The notes beneath the pieces were generated by a model. It was not told the DNA's origin. It saw only the letters and a list, made by a program, of their open reading frames with translations, and ran no database searches. The translations under genes and the position numbers were made by a program. Positions 48,082-58,040 of a DNA stretch of 64,000 nucleotides are shown in pieces; position 1 is the first letter of the stretch; every line of letters starts with the position of its first letter. Source of the DNA: Qipengyuania pelagi (lineage in GTDB: Bacteria; Pseudomonadota; Alphaproteobacteria; Sphingomonadales; Sphingomonadaceae); the NCBI RefSeq assembly GCF_009827295.1, contig NZ_WTYD01000001.1, forward strand, positions 930,001 to 994,000, written 5' to 3'.

Positions 48082-50396
48082 GCGGCGCCGATAATCGCAA
48101 GGATTTCCTCCTCGAACTGCGCAGCGAGGAAATCCCCGCCCGGATGCAGGCAGGCGCCCGCGCCGAATTGGAAAAGCTGTTCCGGCGCGAGATGACCGCC
48201 GCTGGTGTCGCGCCGGGCGAGATCACGGTCTGGTCCACCCCCCGCAGGCTTGCGCTGATCGCGCGCGACCTTCCCGCCGCGACCGAGGCGGTGAGCGAGG
48301 AGGCGAAGGGTCCGCCCGAAGGCGCGCCCGATGCGGCTGTGGAGGGATTTTGCCGCAAGGCGGGCGTAACGCGCGACCAATTGGAGGTGCGCGAGGTCAA
48401 GGGCCGTCCGACCTATTTCGCCGTCATCGAAACGCCGGGGCGCGCAATGCGCGATCTTCTGGGCGAGGCGATTGGCGCGATCGTGCGCGATTTCAGCTGG
48501 CCCAAATCGATGCGCTGGGGCGCGGCTTCGCTCAGCACGGAATCCTTGCGCTGGGTGCGCCCGCTGTCGGGCATCGTCGCGCTGTTCGGGGACGAGTTGG
48601 TCGAATGCGAGGTCCACGGCGTCACCAGCGGCGCGGTCACGCTCGGCCACCGGTTCCACCACAGCGGCGACATCACGATCGGTAGCGCCGACGATTACGC
48701 GATCAAGCTGCGCACGGCCCATGTCATCGTCGATCATGAGGAACGGCAGGACCTGATCCGCAGCGGCGCGGCGAAGGTCGCCGGCGCAGCGGGACTGACA
48801 CTGGTCGTGGATGAGGGGCTGGTGATCGAGAATGCCGGCCTCACCGAATGGCCGATCCCGCTGCTTGGGCGCTTCGATGAGGCGTATCTCGAGGTTCCGC
48901 CCGAAGTCATCCAGCTGACCGCGCGGGTGAACCAGAAATATTTCGTCTGCGAGGATCGGGCCGGGAAATTGGCCAACGCCTTCATCTGCACCGCGAATAT
49001 CGAGGCTGAGGATGGTGGCGCCGCGATCGTGGACGGCAACCGCAAGGTCCTGGCGGCGCGGCTTTCCGACGCGCGCTTCTTCTGGGACGTGGATCGCAAG
49101 AAGACTCTCGCGCAGCACGCCAAGGGGCTGGAGCGGATCACTTTCCACGAAAAGCTCGGCACGGTCGCCGACAAGGTGGACCGGGTGGCGAAGCTGGCCC
49201 GCTGGTTGGTCGAAGAGGGCATCGTGAAGGATGCCGATCCCGATATGGCCGAACAGGCCGCCCGCCTCGCCAAGGCCGATCTGGTCACCGAAATGGTCGG
49301 CGAGTTTCCTGAATTGCAGGGCCTTATGGGCGGCTACTATGCCCGCGCCGAAGGCCTGCCCGATGCCGTCGCGGATGCGATCCGCGACCATTATCAGCCG
49401 GTCGGGCAGGGCGACAAGGTGCCGACAGCTCCTGTGACGGTGGCGGTGAGTTTGGCGGACAAGCTGGATACGATTATCGGCTTTTATCTAGCTGGAGAGT
49501 TTCCAACCGGGTCTAAGGACCCCTTTGCATTACGAAGGGCGGCTTTCGGCGTGCTAGCCTATACGGCCGACAGGCTTCGTGTTTCAATGACGACGCTCTT
49601 TCGGCAGGCTGCTGAACCACATCTCGCGTTCTTCTATTGTGAACCGAAGGATGTTGGTCGACCCTATTTTGAGGCGGCACTATCGGCTTTCAACTGGGAT
49701 ATCGATGCGGAAGATAAGCACGAGGCATCACCTTTAGATTATCGGGGTCCTTTTGGTGCAACCAACGCCAATGTCTTCGCTGGTATACGACGTCTGCCGC
49801 GATTTTTTGCTGACCGTCTCAAGGTCAAGCAGCGCGAGGCGGGTGTCCGTCATGACCTGATCGACGCCGTGTTTGCTTTGGGTGGTGAGGACGATCTCGT
49901 CCGTCTGTTGGCGCGGGTGAAGGCGTTGCAGGTCTATATCGAAACCGCCGAAGGGGCGGATCTCCTCGCCGGATACAAGCGCGCCGCCAATATCCTGAAG
50001 AAGGAAGACTGGTACGGCACGGAAGGCGAGATCGCGCGTACTGGCGAGGAAGACCCGCTGGCGCTCGTCGACGATCCCGACATGAAGGCGGTGATCGACG
50101 CCAAGATGGCCGCGCGCCACGCGGGCGAAGCGAATTACGCGCTCGAACCTGCGGAAAAGGCGCTGGCCGACGCGCTGTCTCAGGCCGAACCGCGCGCCGC
50201 GAAGGCACTGGCGGAGGAGGATTTTGCCGCCGCCATGGCCGCGCTCGCCAGCCTGCGCGCGCCGATCGATCGCTTCTTCGAGGAAGTCACGGTAAACGCG
50301 GAAGAAGAAAACAAGCGGGCACATCGCTTGGACCTGCTTGCACGCTTCCGTGCTGCAGTGCACAAAGTAGCTGATTTCTCTCGCATCGAGGGGTGA
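48078..50396 (+). CDS. glyS: Glycine-tRNA ligase beta subunit
   Basis: 772 aa from [20 protein letters not shown] (48078). HD-like and tRNA-binding subunit of Gly[115 protein letters not shown]. Length is somewhat above the ~690-700 aa norm because of an insertion after [10 protein letters not shown]. The DNA around 49440-49830 has lower GC and different codon choice from both flanks, suggesting recombination within the gene. The reading frame stays intact. Confidence 0.95.
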   Translation: MSGADNRKDFLLELRSEEIPARMQAGARAELEKLFRREMTAAGVAPGEITVWSTPRRLALIARDLPAATEAVSEEAKGPPEGAPDAAVEGFCRKAGVTRDQLEVREVKGRPTYFAVIETPGRAMRDLLGEAIGAIVRDFSWPKSMRWGAASLSTESLRWVRPLSGIVALFGDELVECEVHGVTSGAVTLGHRFHHSGDITIGSADDYAIKLRTAHVIVDHEERQDLIRSGAAKVAGAAGLTLVVDEGLVIENAGLTEWPIPLLGRFDEAYLEVPPEVIQLTARVNQKYFVCEDRAGKLANAFICTANIEAEDGGAAIVDGNRKVLAARLSDARFFWDVDRKKTLAQHAKGLERITFHEKLGTVADKVDRVAKLARWLVEEGIVKDADPDMAEQAARLAKADLVTEMVGEFPELQGLMGGYYARAEGLPDAVADAIRDHYQPVGQGDKVPTAPVTVAVSLADKLDTIIGFYLAGEFPTGSKDPFALRRAAFGVLAYTADRLRVSMTTLFRQAAEPHLAFFYCEPKDVGRPYFEAALSAFNWDIDAEDKHEASPLDYRGPFGATNANVFAGIRRLPRFFADRLKVKQREAGVRHDLIDAVFALGGEDDLVRLLARVKALQVYIETAEGADLLAGYKRAANILKKEDWYGTEGEIARTGEEDPLALVDDPDMKAVIDAKMAARHAGEANYALEPAEKALADALSQAEPRAAKALAEEDFAAAMAALASLRAPIDRFFEEVTVNAEEENKRAHRLDLLARFRAAVHKVADFSRIEG

Positions 50397-50538
50397 TCCG
50401 ATGAGTCGCCGCTCCGCGTTCGAAGGCGCGGATGGGTGAGGTCGATTAGCCCTTTGCCTGGGCATGGATCGAGTTAGGGGCGGGATTTTCCGAGCGGCCT
50501 TTTCGCTCGGCCCGCCCGTAGATTTTTGGGAGTATCGT

Positions 50539-53217
50539 ATGGCGCAGACGGTTTTCATCTTCGGTGGCGATGCGCCGCATACGAATGCGCGCCAGAAGGA
50601 CAAGACCATCACGGGCGGCAAGGGCGCCAATCTGGCCGAGATGGCCAGCATCGGCCTGCCCGTGCCTCCGGGCTTCACGATCGCGACCGAGGAGTGCCTC
50701 AAATATCTGCGCGAAGGCGCTGATTTTTCGAGCGATCTCCGCCATGCGGTGGCCGAGGCGCTGGCGCATGTCGAACGCACGGTGGGCAAGAGGTTCGGCG
50801 ATGCTTCGGACCCGCTGCTGGTCTCGGTCCGCTCCGGCGCGGCTGTGTCGATGCCCGGCATGATGGACACCGTCCTCAATCTCGGCCTCAACGACGAGAC
50901 CGTCGAGGGCCTTGCCGCGACATCGGGCGATCCGCGCTTCGCCTGGGACAGCTATCGCCGCTTCGTCCAGATGTATGGCGATGTCGTGCTCGGCGTCGAT
51001 CACGGGCTGTTCGAGGAAGCGCTGGAGATCGCCAAGGAAGACAACGGCTTCTATGCCGATACCGACCTTTCCGCCGATGACTGGCGCGCGCTGGTCGGCG
51101 AATACAAGCGCATCGTGGCCGAGGAGTTGGGGCGGCCTTTCCCGCAGGACCCCGTCGAACAATTATGGGGCGCGATCGCCGCCGTGTTCGACAGCTGGGA
51201 TACCGAGCGCGCCAAGATCTATCGCCGCCTCAACGACATTCCGCACGACATGGGCACCGCCGTCAACGTCCAGGCCATGGTGTTCGGCAATATGGGCGAC
51301 ACCAGCGCCACCGGCGTCGCCTTCACGCGCGATCCTTCGACCGGCGAGAAAGCCTATTACGGCGAATGGCTGGTCAATGCGCAGGGCGAGGATGTCGTCG
51401 CGGGCATCCGCACGCCGCAATATCTGACCAAGGCCCGGCGCGAGGCCGCAGGGGCCGATCGCCCGAGCATGGAAGAGGCCATGCCCGATGCCTTTGCCGA
51501 ACTCGCGCGCGTGTTCGACCTGCTGGAGCGGCATTACACCGACATGCAGGACATCGAATTCACCGTGCAGCAGGGCGTCCTGTGGCTGCTTCAGACCCGC
51601 AACGGCAAGCGCACCGCCAAGGCTGCGCTGAAAATGGCGGTCGACATGGTTGGGGAGGGCTTGATCGACCGCAAGGCGGCGATCCTGCGCGTCGATCCGA
51701 TGGCGCTCGACCAATTGCTTCACCCCACGCTCGATCCCGATGCGCCGCGCGATATCCTCACCACCGGCCTGCCTGCCTCCCCCGGCGCGGCGAGCGGCAG
51801 GATCGCGTTGGATGCGGATACCGCCGAATTGTGGGCCAATCGCGGCGACAAGGTGATCCTGGTCCGCATCGAGACCAGCCCCGAGGATATCCACGGGATG
51901 CACGCCGCCAAGGGGATCCTCACGGCGCGCGGCGGCATGACGAGCCACGCCGCGGTGGTGGCGCGCGGGATGGGCCGCCCATGCGTCTCCGGCGCCTCGC
52001 AAGTCGCGATCGCGCGCGAAGGCCGCACGCTGACCATCGGGAATCGCGAGCTGAAGGAAGGCGACGTCATCACCATCGACGGCGCGAAGGGCGAAGTCAT
52101 GGCGGGCGAGGTCGCGACGATCGAGCCCGAACTGGCGGGCGATTTCGGTACTTTGATGGAATGGGCGGACGAACACCGCCGGATGCGGGTCCGCACCAAT
52201 GCCGAGACCGAGCGCGATTGCGCGTTGGCGCGCCAGTTCGGGGCCGAGGGCATCGGTCTGTGCCGGACGGAACACATGTTCTTCGATGCCGACCGGATCA
52301 GCGCGGTGCGCCAGATGATCCTGGCCGAGGACGAGAAAGGCCGCCGCGCCGCGCTCGCCAAATTGCTGCCCGAACAGCGCGCGGATTTCGTCGCGATCTT
52401 CCGCACCATGGCGGGCCTGCCCTGCACGATCCGCCTGCTCGACCCGCCGCTGCACGAATTCCTGCCGCATGGCGATGCCGAATTCGCCGAACTGGCCGAA
52501 GCGAGCGGGGTGGGGGTCGACCATCTGCGCCGCCGGGCGAGCGAGCTGCATGAATTCAACCCGATGCTCGGGCATCGCGGGTGCCGTCTCGGGATCACCT
52601 ATCCCGAAATCTACGAGATGCAGGCTCGCGCGATCTTCGAAGCGGCGTGCGAGGTGGCAGGCGAGGCAGACGAGGCTCCCGTCCCCGAGATCATGATCCC
52701 GCTGGTTGCGACCCGGCGCGAGCTAGAAATACTGCGGGCGCTGGTCGATCGGGTGGCGGAAGAAGTGTTCGCTCAGGCGGGCCGCCGGATCGAATATCTG
52801 GTCGGCACCATGATCGAACTGCCCCGCGCCGCGCTGATGGCGGGCGAGATCGCGCAGGAGGCGGAATTCTTCAGCTTCGGCACCAACGACCTGACGCAAA
52901 CGACGCTGGGCGTCAGCCGCGACGATTCCGCGCGCTTCCTCGCGCCCTATGTCGACAAGGGTATCTTCGCCCGCGACCCCTTCGTCAGCCTCGACATCGA
53001 CGGCGTGGGCCAATTGGTCGAAATGGCCGCCGAACGCGGGAGGGGGCAGCGTGACGGCATCAAGCTCGGCATTTGCGGGGAACATGGTGGCGATCCGGCC
53101 AGTATCACCTTCTGCGAAAGCGTCGGCCTCGACTACGTCAGCGCCTCGCCCTATCGTGTGCCGATCGCGCGCCTCGCAGCGGCCCAAGCGGCGCTCAGGA
53201 TGGCTCCGAAGGGCTAG
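50539..53217 (+). CDS. ppdK: Pyruvate, phosphate dikinase
   Basis: 892 aa from MAQTVFIFGGDAPH (ATG at 50539, GGGAG upstream). Interconverts pyruvate + ATP + Pi with PEP + AMP + PPi. ATP-grasp N-terminus: TITGGKGANLAEMASIGLPV, PPGFTIATEEC, LVSVRSGAAVSMPGMMDTVL. Central phosphohistidine domain ARGGMTSHAAVVARGMGRPC. C-terminal TIM barrel: AEGIGLCRTEHMFF, NPMLGHRGCRLGITYPEIYE, FFSFGTNDLTQTTLGVSRDD and LGICGEHGGDP. Likely gluconeogenic/anaplerotic in this group. Confidence 0.97.
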   Translation: MAQTVFIFGGDAPHTNARQKDKTITGGKGANLAEMASIGLPVPPGFTIATEECLKYLREGADFSSDLRHAVAEALAHVERTVGKRFGDASDPLLVSVRSGAAVSMPGMMDTVLNLGLNDETVEGLAATSGDPRFAWDSYRRFVQMYGDVVLGVDHGLFEEALEIAKEDNGFYADTDLSADDWRALVGEYKRIVAEELGRPFPQDPVEQLWGAIAAVFDSWDTERAKIYRRLNDIPHDMGTAVNVQAMVFGNMGDTSATGVAFTRDPSTGEKAYYGEWLVNAQGEDVVAGIRTPQYLTKARREAAGADRPSMEEAMPDAFAELARVFDLLERHYTDMQDIEFTVQQGVLWLLQTRNGKRTAKAALKMAVDMVGEGLIDRKAAILRVDPMALDQLLHPTLDPDAPRDILTTGLPASPGAASGRIALDADTAELWANRGDKVILVRIETSPEDIHGMHAAKGILTARGGMTSHAAVVARGMGRPCVSGASQVAIAREGRTLTIGNRELKEGDVITIDGAKGEVMAGEVATIEPELAGDFGTLMEWADEHRRMRVRTNAETERDCALARQFGAEGIGLCRTEHMFFDADRISAVRQMILAEDEKGRRAALAKLLPEQRADFVAIFRTMAGLPCTIRLLDPPLHEFLPHGDAEFAELAEASGVGVDHLRRRASELHEFNPMLGHRGCRLGITYPEIYEMQARAIFEAACEVAGEADEAPVPEIMIPLVATRRELEILRALVDRVAEEVFAQAGRRIEYLVGTMIELPRAALMAGEIAQEAEFFSFGTNDLTQTTLGVSRDDSARFLAPYVDKGIFARDPFVSLDIDGVGQLVEMAAERGRGQRDGIKLGICGEHGGDPASITFCESVGLDYVSASPYRVPIARLAAAQAALRMAPKG

Positions 53218-53966
53218 GCCCAGCCTGTGAGGGTCAGGATTTCGAACCGCTCGACAACCCTGCCCTCTTCGTCCGCCGTCTTGAGGAAGGCTGCGCGCGC
53301 CCTTTCCAGAGCGGCTCGCGAGAGCGCCGGTCCGGGCTGCGCGAGCTGATTGCCGAGGGCCTGATCCCGCAGATCCTCGACCAGCCTGTCGAGCCCGCGA
53401 TAGCCGACCGAAATTGGCCAGCTATCCACGACGAACCGGCGAAAACCGGCGCGCTCGAGCAGGGCGGTGGCCGATCGCGTATCGATCGCGGGATGCATCC
53501 GCGGCGCGGCGCGATTCGGTTCGGCCGCGATCATTGCACCGCGCAGATGGGCCAGACTGCCTGCGCCGACCAGGCTCACCATCAGCAGACCGTCGGGCGC
53601 CAAGCCTGCGCGCAGATGGAGAAGGGCACCCGGAAGATCGTTGACGGTGGCCAGAGTGCCAAGATTGGCGATGAAGTCGAACGGGCCGCTATCGAGGGGC
53701 CGTTCCTCGTCGAAAGAGAATGGATCGACGCGCACGACATCTCCGGTGATGGAGAGATAGTCCGATAGCGCGCGGCCCAATTCGCCGATCACCAGCGAAC
53801 GCGGCGGCGCAAGACGCGTAAACTGCAGCCGCTCGATCATATCCTCGACCACGGCTTCCTCGACAAAGCGGGCTGCGTCCGGCGCGGCCTGCCGGGTCAG
53901 CGCACGCAACCGAGCGGAGCGGCGGCGAGTGGGGGCAAAAATGCGGGGAGGGGGGCGAACGGCCAT
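53214..53966 (-). CDS. SAM-dependent methyltransferase, BioC/NDUFAF5-like
   Basis: 250 aa from MAVRPPPRIFAPTRRRSARL. This N-terminus and the following VEDMIERLQFTRLAPPRSLV match the alphaproteobacterial methyltransferase family related to BioC and the mitochondrial complex I factor NDUFAF5. The methyltransferase core is modest: DFIANLGTLATVNDLPGALL, then LRAGLAPDGLLMVSLVGAGS. The usual glycine-rich motif I is weak (LVIGELGRAL). Divergent from comF with 55 bp between; convergent with ppdK, overlapping it by 4 nt. Substrate uncertain. Confidence 0.78.
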   Translation of the reverse strand: MAVRPPPRIFAPTRRRSARLRALTRQAAPDAARFVEEAVVEDMIERLQFTRLAPPRSLVIGELGRALSDYLSITGDVVRVDPFSFDEERPLDSGPFDFIANLGTLATVNDLPGALLHLRAGLAPDGLLMVSLVGAGSLAHLRGAMIAAEPNRAAPRMHPAIDTRSATALLERAGFRRFVVDSWPISVGYRGLDRLVEDLRDQALGNQLAQPGPALSRAALERARAAFLKTADEEGRVVERFEILTLTGWA

Positions 53967-54021
53967 ACCTGAGGCCCTGCCGTGCTTGCCAGCGTCGCGC
54001 AAGCGGTCCAGCACTCTTCCC

Positions 54022-54828
54022 ATGTCTCCCCGCGCGCTTCTTGCCGACACGCTCTCGCCGCTGGTGGACCTTGTCTATCCGCCACGCTGCCCCGCCTGCG
54101 GCGCTGGCCTCGCGCGCCAGGTCGGGTTGTGCGCCGAGTGTTGGGACCAACTCGTGATCCCCTCGGCGCCGTCTTGCGGGACGTGCCAGCGACCCTTCGG
54201 AGAAAGCGGACCGGATGACGGGGCGATCTGCGCGCCGTGCCTTGCGAAACCGCCGAAGCATGACGGCATCGCGGCAGCGACGCTCTACAACGACGTGTCG
54301 CGCAAGCTCGTGCTGGCGCTCAAGCACGGGGGGCGGATCGCGCTCGCGCCCATGCTGGCGCGGTTGATGGCGGCGAGATTGCGGCCATCGTCAACCGAAC
54401 GCCTGATAATTCCCGTTCCGCTCCATCGCTGGCGCCTGTGGCAGCGCGGCTTCAATCAGGCCGGATTGCTGGCGCGTGAGATCGCGCGGCTCGGCCATGG
54501 ACGGCTGATGGTCGACGGGCTGATCCGCACCCGGCGCACCCCGTCTCTGGGCGGGATGGGGGCGAAGGCGCGGCGTCGGGTTCTGACCGGAGCCGTGACG
54601 GTCAATCCGCGTTACGCAGCTGCCTTGCGCGGGCGCCACGTCATCCTGGTCGACGACGTGCTCACCAGCGGAGCGACATCGAGCGTGTGCGTGGCAGCGC
54701 TGAAAAAGGCGGGCGCGACGTCGGTGACCATTTGCTGCTTCGCCCGCGTGCTCGACGAAGCGATCGACCTGCGCGCTCCACCGGAACGCGAAACGCCCGG
54801 ATCCACGAAGGATCCGGGCGCCACGTGA
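54022..54828 (+). CDS. comF: ComF family phosphoribosyltransferase-like protein
   Basis: 268 aa from MSPRALLADTLSPLVDLVYP. N-terminal double zinc-finger-like region: PPRCPACGAG, LCAECWDQL, CGTCQRPFG, CAPCLAKPPKH. Then IIPVPLHRWRLWQRGFNQAG and the PRPP-binding loop HVILVDDVLTSGATSS. ComF proteins support DNA uptake or recombination-linked metabolism. The 3' coding end forms an 11-bp hairpin. Confidence 0.93.
   Translation: MSPRALLADTLSPLVDLVYPPRCPACGAGLARQVGLCAECWDQLVIPSAPSCGTCQRPFGESGPDDGAICAPCLAKPPKHDGIAAATLYNDVSRKLVLALKHGGRIALAPMLARLMAARLRPSSTERLIIPVPLHRWRLWQRGFNQAGLLAREIARLGHGRLMVDGLIRTRRTPSLGGMGAKARRRVLTGAVTVNPRYAAALRGRHVILVDDVLTSGATSSVCVAALKKAGATSVTICCFARVLDEAIDLRAPPERETPGSTKDPGAT
54794..54820. 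terminator. 11-bp hairpin overlapping the comF 3' end
   Basis: CGCCCGGATCC-ACGAA-GGATCCGGGCG, perfect stem, inside the last codons of comF just before its TGA (54826-54828). No T-run follows, so intrinsic termination is doubtful; it may act as a pause or as a mobile palindrome that extended the coding end. Confidence 0.5.
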
Positions 54829-55120
54829 CGAATCAATGCGAACCCTCTCTCGCGAGACCGGCGCAGCCCCCCAGCATGCGCCTTGGATTCAATCCCTCAT
54901 CGTTTCCGATCGCGCCATGCCATCCGGCTGGCTGCGATATCGGGACCCCCCTGAACCATGGCGCGTTCTGCGGCACCTTCGTTCGGGATAGCGGCCCTTG
55001 CGAGCTGCGAAGACATACATCTCACCGTTGGCGGGTTCATCAAACAGCAATACATGATAGAGCCGTATTTTGCGGAAGATTTGTTGCCGTCGCGCAACAC
55101 GGGTTGCCCAGGAACACCAG
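54829..55120. other. Intergenic region comF-hisI
   Basis: 292 bp. Short open frames occur on both strands but none has a ribosome site, family motif or coding bias that I can support. It presumably holds the hisI promoter. Confidence 0.4.
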
Positions 55121-55498
55121 ATGACGACCGATCCCATCGAACCGAAGTGCCGAGAGCAAGGTTCTGAATTTCTACCCAAATTCGACAGCAACGGCCTGTT
55201 GAGCGCTGTCGTCACCCATGCCGAGACGGCGGAGGTACTGATGGTCGCCTTCATGGATCGCGAGGCGCTCGATGCGACCATCGCGAGTGGGGAGGCGCAT
55301 TTCCATTCCCGCTCGCGCGGGCGGCTGTGGAAGAAGGGAGAGAGTTCCGGGCACGTCCTGAAGGTCGCGGAGATCGGAGTCGATTGCGATCAGGACGCGC
55401 TCGTCCTGCGCTGCCACCCGCAGGGGCCGACCTGCCATACCGGCGCGGCGTCCTGTTTCTATCGCCGGCTGGAGGACGGATCGCTTCATCGCGTTTGA
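55121..55498 (+). CDS. hisI: Phosphoribosyl-AMP cyclohydrolase
   Basis: 125 aa from MTTDPIEPKCREQGSEFLPK (an in-frame upstream ATG at 55070 is less likely). Third step of histidine synthesis. Motifs: FDSNGLLSAVVTHAETAEVL, VAFMDREALDATIASGEAHF, HSRSRGRLWKKGESSGHVLK, and the metal/catalytic DCDQDALVLRCHPQGPTCHT with GAASCF. Stand-alone HisI without a HisE domain. Not clustered with other his genes here. Confidence 0.95.
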   Translation: MTTDPIEPKCREQGSEFLPKFDSNGLLSAVVTHAETAEVLMVAFMDREALDATIASGEAHFHSRSRGRLWKKGESSGHVLKVAEIGVDCDQDALVLRCHPQGPTCHTGAASCFYRRLEDGSLHRV

Positions 55499-55508
55499 CC
55501 TGTCCCAT

Positions 55509-55535
55509 GCGTCAAAGCTTGACGCTTACGTAAGG
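55509..55535. promoter_or_regulatory. LiuR/MerR-type operator
   Basis: Overlapping palindromes GCGTCAA-AGC-TTGACGC (55509-55525) and CTTACGTAAG (55525-55534), together giving TTGACGCTTACGTAAG. This closely resembles the operator of LiuR-type MerR regulators of branched-chain/acyl-CoA catabolism (TTTACGTnnACGTAAA-like). It lies 20-46 nt upstream of the MerR gene start, consistent with autoregulation. Confidence 0.65.
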
Positions 55536-55554
55536 TGCTGCTAGACCAATCGGC

Positions 55555-56004
55555 ATGGCGGCAAACCCGAACACTGACGAATTCCAGCGCCGCGCCGGCA
55601 ATTCCGGTGCGCTGCTTGACAGACCCGACGCTCTGGCGCGCGAACGCTACTCGATCTCGGACTTGACGACCGAGTTCGACTGCACCGCACGCGCCTTGCG
55701 CTTCTACGAGGACGAGGGCCTGATCGCCCCGTCGCGTGTCGGGCTCACCCGTATCTATTCCAAGCGCGATCGCGCACGGCTCGCCTGGATCATGCGGGCC
55801 AAGAATGTCGGCTTCTCGCTTACCGAGATCCGCGAGATGATCGATCTCTACGATCTAGGCGATGGCCGCGTGGAACAGCGCCGCGTCACGATCGAGAAAT
55901 GCCGCGCGCATGTGGCGAAGCTGAAAAGCCAGCGCGCCGATATCGACAGCTCGATCACCGAACTGAGCGACTTCATCAACCACATCGAAGAGATCGACAA
56001 CTGA
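55555..56004 (+). CDS. MerR-family regulator, LiuR-like
   Basis: 149 aa. The [23 protein letters not shown] with [10 protein letters not shown] and the wing [20 protein letters not shown] are MerR hallmarks, followed by a coiled-coil dimerisation helix (about residues 100-140). No metal-binding Cys pair, as in LiuR. It precedes an acyl-CoA dehydrogenase by 46 nt; it probably controls acyl-CoA catabolism with an acyl-CoA signal. Confidence 0.88.
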   Translation: MAANPNTDEFQRRAGNSGALLDRPDALARERYSISDLTTEFDCTARALRFYEDEGLIAPSRVGLTRIYSKRDRARLAWIMRAKNVGFSLTEIREMIDLYDLGDGRVEQRRVTIEKCRAHVAKLKSQRADIDSSITELSDFINHIEEIDN

Positions 56005-56050
56005 TCGCTTCCTGACCCTTCAAATCACCGCTCTGCTCAAGGACCCCGCA

Positions 56051-57856
56051 ATGCCCACCTACACCGCCCCGACCCGCGATGCGCGTTTCATCGTCAACGA
56101 AGTGCTGGACCTCGCCAGCTACGGCAATCTGCCGGGCTTCGAAATGGCAAGCCCGGACGTGACCGACGCTGTCCTGTCCGAAGGCGGCAAGTTCTGCGCC
56201 GAGGTCCTCGCCCCGCTCAACCTGTCGGGTGACCAGGAAGGCTGCACGCGCCACGAAGACGGGTCGGTGACGACCCCCAAGGGCTTCAAGCAGGCTTTCG
56301 ACCAGTTCCGCGAGGCCGGGTGGAGCACGCTGTCGCAGCCTGAGGAATTCGGCGGACAGGGGATGCCGCACGTCCTCGGCTTCGCGTTCGAGGAGTTCGT
56401 GTCCAGCGCCAATCAGGCCTTCGGCATGTATCCGGGCCTGACCAACGGTGCGGTCTCCGCTCTTCTCGCCAAGGGTTCGCAGGAGCAGAAGGAGAAATAT
56501 CTCCCCAAGATGATCTCCAACGAATGGACCGGAACGATGAACCTGACGGAGCCGCATTGCGGCACCGATCTGGGCATGATCCGCACCAAGGCCGAACCGC
56601 AGGCCGATGGTAGTTATGCGATCACCGGGACCAAGATCTTCATCTCCGCCGGCGAACACGACATGGCGGACAACATCATCCATCTCGTTCTCGCCAAGAC
56701 GCCCGGTGCGCCGGACAGCACCAAGGGTATTTCCCTGTTCGTGGTGCCGAAATTCCTCGTGAACGAGGATGGATCGCTGGGCGAACGCAACGGCGTCGTT
56801 TGCGGATCGATCGAGCACAAGATGGGCATCCACGGCAATGCGACCTGCGTCCTCAATTACGACGGCGCCAAGGGCTGGCTGGTCGGCGAGGAGAACAAGG
56901 GCCTCGCTGCCATGTTCATCATGATGAACGCCGCGCGCCTCGGCGTCGGCATCCAGGGGCTGAGCCAGGCCGAGGTCGCCTATCAGAACGCGGTGACCTA
57001 TGCGCTCGACCGCCGTCAGGGCAGGGCGCTGACCGGCCCGGCCGAGCCCGAAGCGCAGGCCGATCCGATCTTCGTCCACGCCGACGTGCGCCGGATGCTG
57101 ATGGATGCCAAGGCCTTCACCGAAGGCTTCCGTATGCTGTGCCTGTGGGGCGCGTTGCAGGTCGACCTGACCCATAGCGCCCAGACCGAGGAAGAGCGTG
57201 AACAGGCCGACCAGCTGATCGGTCTGCTGACCCCTGTCATCAAGGGCTACGGCACCGACAAGGGTTACGAGATCGCGACCAATATGCAGCAGGTCTATGG
57301 CGGTCACGGCTATATCGAGGAATGGGGGATGAGCCAGTTCGTGCGCGACGCGCGCATCGCCCAGATCTACGAAGGCACCAATGGCGTGCAGGCGATGGAC
57401 CTGTGCGGTCGCAAGCTGGCCCAGAAGGGCGGCGCGGCAATCCAGGCCTTTTTCAAGGCGATGGGTGAAGATATCGCCGAAGCCAAGTCGGACGAGACCT
57501 TGGCTCCGCTTGCCGAGCAGCTTGAGAAGGCATTGGGCCAGCAGCAGGCGGCCACCATGTGGTTCATGCAGAACGCGATGCAAAACCCCAACCATCTGGG
57601 TGCCGGTGCGCATCACTACATGCACATTATGGGCATCGTTTCGATCGGCTGGATGTGGCTGCGCATGGCGAAGGTCGCGGCGCAGAAGCTCGAGGATGGC
57701 GGAGACGACAAGGCGTTCTACGAAGCCAAGCTGGCGACGGCACGCTATTACATGGACCGCTATCTCCCCGATGCGGGCGCCCTGCGGCGCAAGCTCGAAG
57801 CGGGGTCGGACAGTTTGATGGCGCTGGGCGAGGAGGCCTTCGCCACCGCCGCGTAA
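56051..57856 (+). CDS. Acyl-CoA dehydrogenase, long form with C-terminal domain (AcdB/DmdC-like)
   Basis: 601 aa FAD flavoprotein. Motifs: LGFAFEEFVSSANQAFGMYP, MNLTEPHCGTDLGMIRTKAE, NAARLGVGIQGLSQAEVAYQ, GYEIATNMQQVYGGHGYIEE and QIYEGTNGVQAMDLCGRKLA. The extra C-terminal helical domain (from about residue 480) marks the AcdB/DmdC subfamily, which includes 3-methylmercaptopropionyl-CoA dehydrogenase; the real substrate is not fixed by sequence. Followed by a terminator. Confidence 0.9.
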   Translation: MPTYTAPTRDARFIVNEVLDLASYGNLPGFEMASPDVTDAVLSEGGKFCAEVLAPLNLSGDQEGCTRHEDGSVTTPKGFKQAFDQFREAGWSTLSQPEEFGGQGMPHVLGFAFEEFVSSANQAFGMYPGLTNGAVSALLAKGSQEQKEKYLPKMISNEWTGTMNLTEPHCGTDLGMIRTKAEPQADGSYAITGTKIFISAGEHDMADNIIHLVLAKTPGAPDSTKGISLFVVPKFLVNEDGSLGERNGVVCGSIEHKMGIHGNATCVLNYDGAKGWLVGEENKGLAAMFIMMNAARLGVGIQGLSQAEVAYQNAVTYALDRRQGRALTGPAEPEAQADPIFVHADVRRMLMDAKAFTEGFRMLCLWGALQVDLTHSAQTEEEREQADQLIGLLTPVIKGYGTDKGYEIATNMQQVYGGHGYIEEWGMSQFVRDARIAQIYEGTNGVQAMDLCGRKLAQKGGAAIQAFFKAMGEDIAEAKSDETLAPLAEQLEKALGQQQAATMWFMQNAMQNPNHLGAGAHHYMHIMGIVSIGWMWLRMAKVAAQKLEDGGDDKAFYEAKLATARYYMDRYLPDAGALRRKLEAGSDSLMALGEEAFATAA

Positions 57857-57882
57857 ATCCGCGAAACGGATCGGACATTCTC

Positions 57883-57914
57883 AGCCGCCTCGGGTTTTCT
57901 CGGGGCGGCTTTTT
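57883..57914 (+). terminator. Rho-independent terminator after acyl-CoA dehydrogenase
   Basis: AGCCGCC (57883-57889) pairs with GGCGGCT (57904-57910), followed by TTTTT. Lies 27 nt after the stop codon. Confidence 0.8.
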
Positions 57915-58040
57915 CGCGCGTGTCGTGGGATAAGCTGCGCGGACAGACCGTCACCTTGTCAATCTAGATATGTAACCTTGGACGGAAGGTGTGTCGCTTT
58001 GTAAAAATCGAAGTGTGACCTTGCGTGAATGTCTGTAACT

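Noticed and set aside
47979..49391. 470-aa minus-strand frame opposite glyQ/glyS
   Set aside because: Antisense shadow of conserved GlyRS genes.
51163..52575. 470-aa minus-strand frame inside ppdK
   Set aside because: Antisense shadow of an intact PPDK gene.
54897..55100. 67-aa minus-strand frame between comF and hisI
   Set aside because: No ribosome site, motif or coding bias that distinguishes it from chance.
55976..57625. 549-aa minus-strand frame opposite the acyl-CoA dehydrogenase
   Set aside because: Antisense shadow; no family motif, and the sense gene is full length with all FAD/active-site motifs.
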